Shown: one piece after another, positions 49,834-60,654 of the stretch
Layout: each line of letters opens with the position of its first letter
Position numbering within the stretch: the stretch's first letter is position 1
Assembly: GCA_949361645.1 (NCBI GenBank)
Contig: OX442415.1
Location: 23,169,790-23,233,789, forward strand
Length of the DNA stretch: 64,000 nucleotides
Direction of reading: 5' to 3'
Source of the DNA: Spongilla lacustris
Taxonomy: Eukaryota > Porifera > Demospongiae > Spongillida > Spongillidae
Notes under the pieces: generated by a model
Told to the model about the DNA's origin: nothing
Database searches by the model: none
Seen by the model: the letters and a program-made list of their open reading frames with translations, nothing else
Made by a program: the position numbers and the translations under genes

Positions 49834-52509
49834 ATGGCGAAGTCTGACGACGAGCTCGTCGTGTATCATTCAGCGGACGAGTTCGAATGGTACGATAATT
49901 TGGACGTGGATGAGGAGATTGAGAACGGTGGTGACAATGGCGACGGTGAATATGGAAGTGATGATTTCGACGGCATTTATAGCGATGTCTGTGAAGGTGG
50001 AATCAACGATGGTGAAAGCGACGGAGATGACGGTGATGGTGAAAGTGATGATGGTGGAGGTGATAGCGATAAGGGCAGTGATGATGATAGCAGGAGCGAG
50101 TGTGATGGTGATAGCGGAAGCGACTGTGATGGTGATGGTGATGGTGATGATGTCAGCGAGGGCCCAGGTGGTGTACCAGCTAGAATAGCACGGGGACAGT
50201 GTCACCCCTGTCGCATGCTGAATGCCTACCTCACTAAAGGAGGGTGCTGCAAAGACAGCTGTGTATTGAAGTACGGTGACTTGCCCAAAAGACGAGCACT
50301 TACATTATCCAGATTGGACAAGAAAACCAGAAAGGCTGTTATTTATGGAATGCTAGCTATGATTCGGAACAAATCTGGTTCTCGAAATACATTCCAGTAT
50401 CGCCTTGACTGGTCTAGTCCTGTCTGCAGGGATGCTTTCTGTGCCGTCATTGGCACAAGTTACCGTACATTGAAGCGCTGGCAGCAGCAGGTGTGCTCTG
50501 ACTCTGATGTTGAGCCCCATCCCCATGGTAACTGTGGCAGGGCTCCTCGCCATGCCCTCTCTCGTTTGGACAAGACAATGGTGGTCAGATTTATAGAGAA
50601 CTATGCTGGCATAAATGCCCTCCCTGACCCTGGTCGTTTGCAAGGGACGATCAGAGACTATGTTCTGGAGAGTGGCAAAACACTAAAGTCTGTGTATGCC
50701 GAGTATTGCAAGGCCATGGAGTCCCTGTCCAGGAGCACACCAGCACCACAGCAACTTTGCCCTTACCGACTTACCAGTCAGCTGAAGCGGCAGTACACCT
50801 TGCTCAACGTTCCTCCGGCTCCTCCAACACCCCCTGCTGCACGTGTGGTGAAGTACGTGTCATTTATTAGACTGTGGCGAAGATACTGTTCTAACATCAA
50901 GATCCAACCTGCACGCAGCGATCTGTGCGACAAGTGTGATCAGATGTTGGTCACTTTGAGGCACAGCCTTTCTGATGAGCAGCGCAAAACAATAAATGTC
51001 AATTACAACCAGCACCTCATTAAGGCCAAGGCATTTCGTGACGCCTACAATGCAAACATTGAGGAGGCTGAGAAGGAATGGGGAAGGAAGAGACAGAAGG
51101 AGCGTGACCAGATCCTGGGTCACTTGGAATCCAGGGCCCTGATGGTTCCCTTCACCTCACAAGCCCTGCACCTGGACATGCAGATGCAGTACTCCTTTGA
51201 CTACTGCCAGCAGGTGTCACTGCCCTACAGCTCACAACAAAGGGGCACTTTTTATTTCAGGACACCTCGCAAGGTCCAGGTGTTTGGTGTGTGTTGTGAG
51301 CCGCTGTGCCGCCAGGTGTTCTTCCTAATTGATGAGGCTGAGCAGGCCGGCAAGGGTGCTGTGGTGGTGGTCAGCCTGGTGCATGCATTCTTCCACCTAC
51401 ATGGACTGGGAGAGAGGCGTGTAACACTTCAGGCCGACAACTGTGTGGGCCAGAACAAGAACACCACCATGATGTGGTACCTGGCCTGGCGGGTGATCAC
51501 TGGACAACATGACACCATCCAGCTGAACTTCATGCTACCTGGGCACACAAAGTTTCGACCCGATTCCTACTTTGGCCTGTTCAAGAAGTACTACCGAAGA
51601 CAGGACCATGTAGATGATATGGATGACCTAGCTGACTGTGTCCGGCAGTGTGGCCAGAACGTCACTTGTGTGCCACAACTGTACCAGGACTGGCAGTACC
51701 ATGACTGGAATGCCTTCTTGGGCCAGTGGTTTGGGCCTCTGGTTGGCTTTGGCCGCTACCATACATTTGAGTTTGACCGAGAACACCCTGGTGTCATGAA
51801 AATGAAGACCTTGCCATCGGACACAAACCCCACCGAGGTAACCATGCTGAGGGCTGGAGTGGCCATAAAGGACATACAGGAGGCTTATCAGAACCAAGTG
51901 ATGCCACCTGTTATTAGCCCCAATGGATTGTCCCTGATGCGGTCACTGTACCTGTATGAGAAGGTGAGGGAATACATTCGTGACCCAAAGAAGAGGGACA
52001 GGGTATGTCCAAAGCCTACACCAGGCACTGCTATCAACTCTTCCGAAACACCTGGAGTTCCAGACAGTGACCAACCAGGTCCTTCTAATGCCATTCCTGA
52101 CCCACCTACTGTTGAGGGCCAGGAGTCTGCAGATGACACTCACAGTGATATGCAAGACGAAGGCAATAGCTGTGTTTCTGGCAGGAGGAAACGCAGATCC
52201 AGGTCTGAACTAATCCTTGCCTTCCAGTGCACTGTATGTGGCAATAAGTATGCCAGTAGCTCAGCCCTGTCCCTGCACAAAAAGAACACAGCTCACAAGC
52301 AGCCTGCTGTTCCAGGTGATGAACACCGTGATGTCACTAAGGCGGACAATGCCAGTGTTGACGAAGGAAGCCAGGGTCCACCCTGCAAGCGCAGGCGTAG
52401 GAAAAAATCTGAAATTGATAGAAAGTTTTCCTGTTCCCAGTGTCCCTTGAAATATGGCACTCAAACTGCATTGCATACTCACATTAAGCACACCCACAAT
52501 GGTACATGA
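49834..52509 (+). CDS. 891-aa DDE-like putative transposase with two C2H2 fingers
   Basis: Single long exon. Residues 25-110 are Asp/Gly/Ser-rich and strongly acidic. A Cys-rich region follows (CHPCRMLNAYL...CCKDSC, about 122-143), then a helix-turn-helix-like segment (VIGTSYRTLKRWQQQV) and a CDKC knuckle. The core (about 440-640) has the order LHLDMQ (D448), FYFRTPRKVQVFGVCCE, ADNCVGQNKN (D535) and GHTKFRPDSYFG (H571, D577). This looks like an RNase H-fold DDE domain. I recall the ADNC-GQNKN and GHTKF pattern from a large uncharacterised metazoan family (possibly Pfam DUF7869, name from memory). The C-terminus has two C2H2 fingers (C799, C802, H815, H821; C867, C870, H883, H888) with basic stretches. 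A 5' non-coding exon may splice from 49751 (GTGAGT) to 49825 (GTGTAG). The frame is intact. Confidence 0.85.
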   Translation: MAKSDDELVVYHSADEFEWYDNLDVDEEIENGGDNGDGEYGSDDFDGIYSDVCEGGINDGESDGDDGDGESDDGGGDSDKGSDDDSRSECDGDSGSDCDGDGDGDDVSEGPGGVPARIARGQCHPCRMLNAYLTKGGCCKDSCVLKYGDLPKRRALTLSRLDKKTRKAVIYGMLAMIRNKSGSRNTFQYRLDWSSPVCRDAFCAVIGTSYRTLKRWQQQVCSDSDVEPHPHGNCGRAPRHALSRLDKTMVVRFIENYAGINALPDPGRLQGTIRDYVLESGKTLKSVYAEYCKAMESLSRSTPAPQQLCPYRLTSQLKRQYTLLNVPPAPPTPPAARVVKYVSFIRLWRRYCSNIKIQPARSDLCDKCDQMLVTLRHSLSDEQRKTINVNYNQHLIKAKAFRDAYNANIEEAEKEWGRKRQKERDQILGHLESRALMVPFTSQALHLDMQMQYSFDYCQQVSLPYSSQQRGTFYFRTPRKVQVFGVCCEPLCRQVFFLIDEAEQAGKGAVVVVSLVHAFFHLHGLGERRVTLQADNCVGQNKNTTMMWYLAWRVITGQHDTIQLNFMLPGHTKFRPDSYFGLFKKYYRRQDHVDDMDDLADCVRQCGQNVTCVPQLYQDWQYHDWNAFLGQWFGPLVGFGRYHTFEFDREHPGVMKMKTLPSDTNPTEVTMLRAGVAIKDIQEAYQNQVMPPVISPNGLSLMRSLYLYEKVREYIRDPKKRDRVCPKPTPGTAINSSETPGVPDSDQPGPSNAIPDPPTVEGQESADDTHSDMQDEGNSCVSGRRKRRSRSELILAFQCTVCGNKYASSSALSLHKKNTAHKQPAVPGDEHRDVTKADNASVDEGSQGPPCKRRRRKKSEIDRKFSCSQCPLKYGTQTALHTHIKHTHNGT

Positions 52510-52629
52510 CTAGCAATCTAAAGGGACCTCCTCCTCCTGGATCCATGTTCATCACACATGGTGAGGTGCTCTGTGTTTCTATATCTGTTACATCATCACC
52601 ATGTTCAAAAATTGGTGTCACCACACACA

Positions 52630-55600
52630 TGTACACCAGTGTACCAGTGTCACTATTTACACCGTGCACAGAGTCCCAGTGTACCAGTGTCACTATTTAC
52701 ACTGTGCACAGAGTCTGTTGTGGTGACATGTACCCAGTGTACCAGTGTCACTATTTACACCGTGCATAGAGTCTGTTGTGGTGACATGTACGCTGCAGTG
52801 TACCAGTGTCACTATTTACACCGTGCACAGAGTCTGTTGTGGTGACATGTACCCAGTGTACCAGTGTCACTATTTACACTGTGCACAGAGTCTGTTGTGG
52901 TGACATGTACGCTGCAGTGTACCAGTGTCACTATTTACACCGTGCACAGAGTCTGTTGTGGTGACATGTACCCAGTGTACCAGTGTCACTATTTACACCG
53001 TGCACAGAGTCTGTTGTGGTGACATGTACCCAGTGTAAAAGTGTACCAGTGTCACTATTTACATCCTGCACACAGTCTGTTGTGGTGACATGTACCCAGT
53101 GTACCAGTGTCACTATTTACACCGTGCACAGAATCTGTTGTGGTGACATGTACCCAGTGTACCAGTGTCACTATTTACACCGTGCATAGAGTCTGTTGTG
53201 GTGACATGTACCCAGTGTACCAGTGTCACTATTTACACCGTGCACAGAGTCTGTTGTGGTGACATGTACCCAGTGTAAAAGTGTACCAGTGTCACTATTT
53301 ACACCCTGCACACAGTCTGTTGTGGTGACATGTACCCAGTGTACCAGTGTCACTATTTACACCGTGCACAGAGTCTGTTGTGGTGACATGTACCCAGTGT
53401 ACCAGTGTCACTATTTACACCATGCACAGAGTCTGTTGTGGTGACATGTACATGTACATGTACCCAGTGTACCAGTGTCACTATTTACACCGTGCACAGA
53501 GTCTGTTGTGGTGACATGTACCTAGTGTACCAGTGTACCAGTGTCACTATTTACACTGTGCACAGAGTCTGTTGTGGTGACATGTACCGAGTGTACCAGT
53601 GTACCAGTGTCACTATTTACATCGTGCACAGAGTCTGTTGTGGTGACATGTACCCAGTGTACCAGTGTCACTATTTACACCGTGCACAGAGTCTGTTGTG
53701 GTGACATGTACCTAGTGTACCAGTGTACCAGTGTCACTATTTACACCGTGCATAGAGTCTGTTGTGGTGACATGTACCCAGTGTACCAGTGTACCAGTGT
53801 CACTATTTACACTGTGCACAGAGTCTGTTGTGGTGACATGTACCCAGTGTACCAGTGTACCAGTGTCACTATTTACACCGTGCACAGAGTCTGTTGTGGT
53901 GACATGTACCCAGTGTACCAGTGTCACTATTTACACCATGCACAGAGTCTGTTGTGGTGACATGTACCCAGTGTACCAGTGTCACTATTTACACCGTGCA
54001 CAGTCTGTTGTGGTGACATGTACCCAGTGTACCAGTGTCACTATTTACACTGGTCACAGAGTCTGTTGTGGTGACATGTACCCAGTGTACCAGTGTCACT
54101 ATTTACACCGTGCATAGAGTCTGTTGTGGTGACATGTACCCAGTGTACCAGTGTCACTATTTACACCGTGCACAGAGTCTGTTGTGGTGACATGTACCCA
54201 GTGTACCAGTGTCACTATTTACACCGTGCACAGTCTGTTGTGGTGACATGTACCCAGTGTACCAGTGTCACTATTTACACTGGTCACAGATTCTGTTGTG
54301 GTGACATGTACCCAGTGTACCAGTGTCACTATTTACACCGTGCATAGAGTCTGTTGTGGTGACATGTACCCAGTGTACCAGTGTCACTATTTACACCGTG
54401 CACAGAGTCTGTTGTGGTGACATGTACCCAGTGTACCAGTGTCACTATTTACATCGTGCACAGAGTCTGTTGTGGTGACATGTACCCAGTGTACCAGTGT
54501 CACTATTTACACCGTGCACAGAGTCTGTTGTGGTGACATGTACATGTACATGTACCCAGTGTACCAGTGTCACTATTTACACCGTGCACAGAGTCTGTTG
54601 TGGTGACATGTACCCAGTGTACCAGTGTCACTATTTACACTGTGCACAGAGTCTGTTGTGGTGACATGTTCATGTACCCAGTGTACTAGTGTCACTATTT
54701 ACACCGTGCACAGAGTCTGTTGTGGTGATATATACCCAGTGTACAAGTGTCACTATTTACACCGTGCACAGAGTCTGTTGTGCTGACATGTACCCAGTGT
54801 ACCAGTGTCACTATTTACACCGTGCACAGAGTCTGTTGTGGTGACATGTACCCAGTGTACCTGTGTCACTATTTACACCGTGCACAGAGTCTGTTGTGGT
54901 GACATGTACCCAGTGCACCTGTGTCACTATTTACACTGTGCACAGAGTCTGTTGTGGTGACATGTACCCAGTGTACCAGTGTCACTATTTACACCGTGCA
55001 CACAGTCTGTTGTGGTGACATGTACCCAGTGTACCAGTGTACCAGTTTCACTATTTACACCGTGCACAGAGTCTGTTGTGGTGACATATACCCAGTGTAC
55101 CAGTGTCACTATTTACACCGTGCACAGAGTCTGTTGTGGTGACATGTACCCAGTGTACCAGTGTCACTATTTACACTGTGCACAGGGTCTGTTGTGGTGA
55201 CATGTACATGTACATGTACCCAGTGTACCAGTGTCACTATTTACACCGTGCACAGAGTCTGTTGTGGTGACATGTACCCAGTGTACCAGTGTCACTATTT
55301 ACACTGTGCACAGAGTCTGTTGTGGTGACATGTTCATGTACCCAGTGTACTAGTGTCACTATTTACACCGTGCACAGAGTCTGTTGTGGTGATATATACC
55401 CAGTGTACAAGTGTCACTATTTACACCGTGCACAGAGTCTGTTGTGGTGACATGTACCCAGTGTACCAGTGTCACTATTTACACCGTGCACAGAGTCTGT
55501 TGTGGTGACATGTACCCAGTGTACCAGTGTCACTGTTTACACCGTGCACACAGTCTGTTGTGGTGACATGTACTCAGTGTACCAGTGTACCAGTGTCACT

Positions 55601-56900
55601 ATTTACACCGTGCACAGAGTCTGTTGTGGTGACATATACCCAGTGTACCAGTGTCACTATTTACACCGTGCACAGAGTCTGTTGTGGTGACATGTACCCA
55701 GTGTACCAGTGTCACTATTTACACCATGCACAGAGTCTGTTGTGGTGACATGTACCCAGTGTACCAGTGTCACTATTTACACCGTGCACAGAGTCTGTTG
55801 TGGTGACATGTACCCAGTGTACCAGTGTCACTATTTACACCATGCACAGAGTCTGTTGTGGTGACATGTACCCAGTGTACCAGTGTCACTATTTACACCG
55901 TGCACAGAGTCTGTTGTGGTGACATGTACCCAGTGTACCAGTGTCACTATTTACACCGTGCACAGTCTGTTGTGGTGACATGTACCCAGTGTACCAGTTT
56001 CACTATTTACACCGTGCACAGAGTCTGTTGTGGTGACATGTACCCATGTAGTGTACCAGTGTCACTATTTACACCGTGCACAGAGTCTGTTGTGGTGACA
56101 TGTACCCAGTGTACCAGTGTCACTATTTACACCGTGCACAGAGTCTGTTGTGGTGACATGTACCCAGCGTACCAGTGTCACTATTTACACCGTGCACAGA
56201 GTCTGTTGTGGTGACATGTACCCAGTGTACCAGTGTCACTATTTACACCGTGCACAGAGTCTGTTGTGGTGACATGTACCCAGCGTACCAGTGTCACTAT
56301 TTACACCGTGCACAGAGTCTGTTGTGGTGACATGTACCCAGTGTACCAGTGTCACTATTTACACCGTGCACAGAGTCTGTTGTGGTGACATGTACCCAGT
56401 GTACCAGTGTCACTATTTACACCGTGCACAGAGTCTGTTGTGGTGACATGTACCCAGTGTACCAGTGTCACTATTTACACCGTGCACAGAGTCTGTTGTG
56501 GTGACATGTACCCAGTGTACCAGTGTCACTATTTACACCGTGCACAGAGTCTGTTGTGGTGACATGTACCCAGTGTACCAGTGTCACTATTTACACCGTG
56601 CACAGAGTCTGTTGTGGTGACATGTACCCAGTGTACCAGTGTCACTATTTACACCGTGCACAGAGTCTGTTGTGGTGACATGTACCCAGTGTACCAGTGT
56701 CACTATTTACACCGTGCATAGAGTCTGTTGTGGTGACATGTACCCAGTGTACCAGTGTCACTATTTACACCGTGCACAGAGTCTGTTGTGGTGACATGTA
56801 CCCAGTGTACCAGTGTCACTATTTACACCGTGCATAGAGTCTGTTGTGGTGACATGTACCCAGTGTACCAGTGTCACTATTTACACCGTGCACAGAGTCT
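52630..56900 (+). repeat. 58-bp satellite array, left arm, about 73 units
   Basis: The unit begins CCCAGTGTACCAGTGTCACT, continues ATTTACACCGTGCACAGAGT and ends CTGTTGTGGTGACATGTA, 58 bp in total. Most units differ by zero to three bases. Variants include an extra 8-bp ACCAGTGT, a TACATGTACATG insertion and GTGCATAGAG. Blocks of variants recur about 660 bp apart (near 54540-54760 and 55200-55420), showing higher-order duplication. The Cys/Thr/Val-rich frames across the array come from the repeat. The array begins about 120 bp after the stop of the 891-codon gene. Confidence 0.97.
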
Positions 56901-56934
56901 GGTGTTTTTGTTTTATGGTATACATGTACATGTT

Positions 56935-57010
56935 GATTCTGTAAAAAAGGTTCTTCTAAGAACTCGCCACATAGTTGTGTGGCATTTTACAATTACAAAT
57001 GATGTCACCT
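56935..57010. repeat. Unique-sequence continuation of the inverted arm, left
   Basis: AAGGTTCTTCTAAGAACTC and ACAAATGATGTCACCTTTAT are inverted copies of sequence at 60431-60545 (AAAGGTGACATCATTTGTAA and AAGTTCTTAAAAGAACCTT). This non-satellite homology shows the two arms arose by inverted duplication of one segment, not by independent satellite growth. Confidence 0.85.
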
Positions 57011-57430
57011 TTATTCTGCACTACAAATGAACAGAATGTATACATGTAAATGGATTTGGGTAATGTGTTTGTAGACCACTGTATAAAAGTGTATAGGATG
57101 CTTAGGATTACCTACATGTAGGACATGCATTGTTGTTTTTTTTAAATGCATGAGATGGTATGAATTTTGGATGATAACAATAGGGGGAGGTTGTTGTGGA
57201 TAGATGTAGAGAAACCTAAGTTCTATGAATACTATAATATTGGACCATGTACATACATTGTTGGATGTTTAAAAGTGACTCTGATGAATTTTCCCAGCTT
57301 ATGTGTACATGTACTTATCCTCCATGGAAAAGAATTGTCAAAATTGCTATTGCTGGGTGATATTATAGCAATAAGATATGAAATGGCTGGATCAATAGTA
57401 CATGTAGATGTGCAGATGTTTTTGTCACTG

Positions 57431-58348
57431 CTATGTATTTAAGGGTGTGTCTTCAATGTTCTGGAGCTGATCCAACCTTCTGGGTCCCCTCCTCCTTCGC
57501 CAACCTCTCCTTGGCTGCTCACCCCTTTGTGGCTGAGTCAAAGGCTCACTCCATGGTTGTTCCCATTCAGTCTGGCATCTCCATGACTGAGCACTCTGGG
57601 GCTGACAGAGCCACCATGGTGGATATGTCCACCATGGTGGTGGCTGATAGTTACCTGCTGGCAACAAATTCACGTTAGAAACATAAATTGAGGATGTTGT
57701 GTACATGTATTACTTTGTGGTAGGAAAGAAGGTACATGTAGGCCTGACGGCAGGGGAGGAGGTAGGCCTGACGGCAGGGGAAGAGGTAGGCCTGCAAGCA
57801 GGGGAGGAGGTAGGCTTGACGGCAGGGGAGGAGGTAGGCTTGACGGCAGGGGAGGAGGTAGGCTTGACGGCAGGGGAGGAGGTAGGCCTGACGGCAGGGG
57901 AGGAGGTAGGCCTGACGGCAGGGGAGGAGGTAGGCTTGACGGCAGGGGAGGAGGTAGGCTTGACGGCAGGGGAGGAGCCTGGACCAGTGGCAAGGGAGTA
58001 GCTTGGACCACAGGCTGGGTAGTACATGTACATGTAGCTTGGACTGCAGGCTGGGTAGTACATGTACATGTAGCTTGGACTGCAGGCTGGGTAGTACATG
58101 TACATGTAGCTTGGACTGCAGGCTGGGTAGTACATGTACATGTAGCTTGGACTGCAGGCTGGGTAGTAGCTTGGACTACAGGCTGGGTAGTACATGTACA
58201 TGTAGCTTGGACTGCAGGCTGGGTAGTACATGTACATATAGCTTGGACCACAGGCTGGGGAGTAGCTTGGACCGCTGGTAGAGAGGAGCTTGGACCGCTG
58301 GCTGGGCCATGGGAGGAAGTACATGTACATTGTACATGCTGTTATCAT
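57431..58348 (-). CDS. Repetitive Pro/Tyr-rich reading frame, one in-frame stop
   Basis: On the minus strand one frame is open from the ATG at 58348 to a TAA at 57710-57712 and then on to 57431. That is 212 codons, the stop, and about 92 codons. The first part is YPACSPSYMYMY repeats and the next SPAVKPTS/SPAVRPTS repeats. After the stop comes YQPPPWWTYPPWW and a Gln/Arg-rich end. The two repeat types are minisatellites at DNA level (36-bp and 24-bp units), and the other strand has an open GLTAGEEV frame, so coding is doubtful. The non-repetitive 3' end (57440-57680) is also open on the plus strand (81 codons). It could be a structural or low-complexity protein of the element, or just minisatellite DNA. 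Confidence 0.25.
57735..58275. repeat. Two adjacent minisatellites (24-bp and 36-bp units)
   Basis: 57735-57980 has about ten units of 24 bp around GACGGCAGGGGAGGAGGTAG. 58000-58275 has about seven units of 36 bp around GGACTGCAGGCTGGGTAGTA followed by CATGTACATGTAGCTT. Both lie in the central region of the satellite-armed element. Confidence 0.92.
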
Positions 58349-59295
58349 AGTAGGAAAAGAGCCTATATTATAATGAAGCTATTGGTTTGCATGCTCAACT
58401 TGGGAGGGGTGCTCGGTTCGCCGATTTCGCCTAAATCTCTGTCGATAATAACACGAAATTAACAATGCATTCTATATTGCGTACGTGGTATTGAAAGTGC
58501 GCTTACTCTTTGACGTCGGCGGCTTCCCCATCCACGCCGTTGTCGCGCTCGAGACCGACTAGTAGTAAAAGATGCACATATACTCTTTGCAGCATCGCAA
58601 CTGAATACCGGCATTATTGTAACTGCATGACAGCGCAACGCCTGGGCAAAACTATGCCTGGCTCTACTATCGCAATAGCGTACGCGTGTGGAAATCAAAC
58701 ACTTTTCAAAATTACCTTTGATCGGTCGCATCGCTCTGATTCGATCGTTCCATTGCATTTGAAGAGGGGGTAGGAGTTTGACTCCTAAATGTACATGTAC
58801 ATAAAAGGTACATGTTTAATACGAATTGAATTTAGACAAACTGCATGCACGTCTTACGATGAATTCGAAGCTCCCATTTGAAGTATTACCGGCTGGCAAT
58901 TACATGTACGGTAGTTACATGCAGAGAGTGACAGCAATCTGAATTTATATAGGCCTATGAGCATCCGGAAATTATCGCCGACGTAAGAACTAATTTCTAA
59001 AGCGCGCTAGCTAGCTGTGTCCGTTATGTGTGTGTTCGCTACACTAAATGAAGTTAAACTGCACCTTTGATAGCAATTGAGCAGGCAGAACATGAAAACG
59101 AGAGTAAGTTGATTTACATTGTGTATGCCCATGTATTCTTGGATCATCAATCGGAACGTTAGCCCTCAAGAAAGATCTACTCAAAGAGAAGAGCAGAAAC
59201 GGAGAGCTGGAGGATAAAATAGCCCAATTATTGCTCAGTTTAGTTTACTAATATTTAATAAATGTATAGGATTTTGTTTCTTGCATAGGCAAAAC

Positions 59296-59871
59296 ATGGA
59301 AACAATACACGGTGCAAAGCCTAAGGAAGCAACAGCTGTTTTGTCGGTAAGTAACAAAAACAGCATTTAATTGGCATACACATGATATCCTGCATGTTGG
59401 TCACTAAGACAACTGTACTGGAATCAACACCTTTACATGTACATGTACATCCAAAGGTCACTGATATAGTTTTGTACCATTATGTACAGTATTCCTATAG
59501 TGAGTGTCCCACGCAGGCCAGATCGCCAGAAGAGCTCGTCACAGACAGTGATGACGAATGTGACCCAGAGGTGACCAAAGTGGAGGAGATGGATCTGGAA
59601 GACGAGGTCATATTAAAAGATGAAAACCGAAAGGTGGTACACATGACTACAAAGTAAGGTGCATTTCTTGAGTTACATGTACATTGTATACACTTATTCC
59701 ATGCAGTGGTTTGCATGTGGAGTTGGTGGTATCCATAAGGATACAAGGGAACATATAAGAAGCACGTGCAGGCATAAACATCTTCATCTACCACCAGACA
59801 GTGACCCTCGCATTTGGGACATAAGTTTCCCTGACACACAGGAATGTGAACGGATTATGGCACCAAAGTGA
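59296..59871 (+). CDS. Small acidic protein in the centre of the element, 3 exons
   Basis: Exons 59296-59346, 59517-59633 and 59707-59871 join with GT-AG sites in phase 0 and give 110 residues. After METIHGAKPKEATAVLS comes a very acidic exon (EELVTDSDDECDPEVTKVEE), then a Cys/His-rich end with WFACGVGGIHKDT, STCRHKHLHLPPD and CERIMAPK. The Cys/His spacing could bind a metal ion but matches no finger I know. Upstream, 59074-59103 and 59163-59240 read as coiled-coil segments (EQAEHENE and LKKDLLKEKSRNGELEDKI); phases do not join cleanly to this start, so they may be another transcript form. Not homologous to the large gene. As cargo of the element it might be an accessory factor. Confidence 0.5.
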
Positions 59872-60430
59872 ATTATTATAATAAACCATTCAGATTTAAA
59901 GTAATGATCTTCAGATATACATATATACAGTGAAGATGGATGCATAGTGAAGACAGTACTCTTGAAATGACTGTACATGTAATACAAAAAAATCACAAAA
60001 ACACTAAGTTACATTAGCTAAAGTCATTGCAGCCTTACCTACTACCTTAGATCATTACATTGAGCATCAGATACATTCTATCTACACACATGTACATTGT
60101 ACTATCCCTCTTTAAATATGCGTTCAACAATAGTCTAGCCATGAGTAGTAAAAATGAATTTCATGCAACAAAAACAACCTAAGGAAAATGTAAACTCCTT
60201 TGATGCTGGTGCAATACAACCACAGGGTAAGTGACTGGGTGTAGCTCATCAAGATATGCAGTGCTTAATTAGCTTATCAAAGTAAACAAATGTGAACCAA
60301 GGAATCCTTATTACTCTTAGGCCATGTTAAACACATGGGAGGATAGAAAACAAAACCTTATACCTCTGCACCATTATGAGACATATATGTACATGTAGCA
60401 TGGACAAATCAATTGTCGTCAACCAACTGA

Positions 60431-60545
60431 ACCAAGGTAGTGCAGAACAAAGGTGACATCATTTGTAATAGTACATGTAAATTCCACACACATGTGGAAG
60501 TTCTTAAAAGAACCTTTTAAGTTCATTTGCAGATGAATACACATG
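60431..60545. repeat. Unique-sequence continuation of the inverted arm, right
   Basis: Reverse complement of the block at 56935-57010 with about 15 percent differences and a few small insertions. It lies about 100 bp inside the right array, as its partner lies about 35 bp inside the left array. Confidence 0.85.
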
Positions 60546-60654
60546 TACAAGTACAAATGAAGAACAACTTTAACCAGCAGATAATAATACATGTAATGGT
60601 GACACTGACAGAGGAGTGGAGTGGACAAGAGGGAGGACTGGAGTGACATATACC

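Noticed and set aside
49870..50205. Thr/Ile-rich minus-strand frame of 111 codons
   Set aside because: It is the complement of the Asp/Gly/Ser-rich N-terminus of the 891-codon gene.
49834..52509. Assignment of the large protein to the KDZ (Zisupton) superfamily
   Set aside because: The element's size and subterminal repeats recall Zisupton, but the motifs I can see (ADNC-GQNKN and GHTKFxPD) do not match what I know of KDZ transposases.
52630..56900. CRISPR array
   Set aside because: Units are head-to-tail without unique spacers, and the host is an animal nuclear genome.
52506..57030. Many open frames with MSLFTPCTESVVVTC repeats
   Set aside because: The 58-bp unit lacks stops in some frames, and the unit length is not a multiple of three, so frames shift every unit. 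This is satellite, not a gene family.
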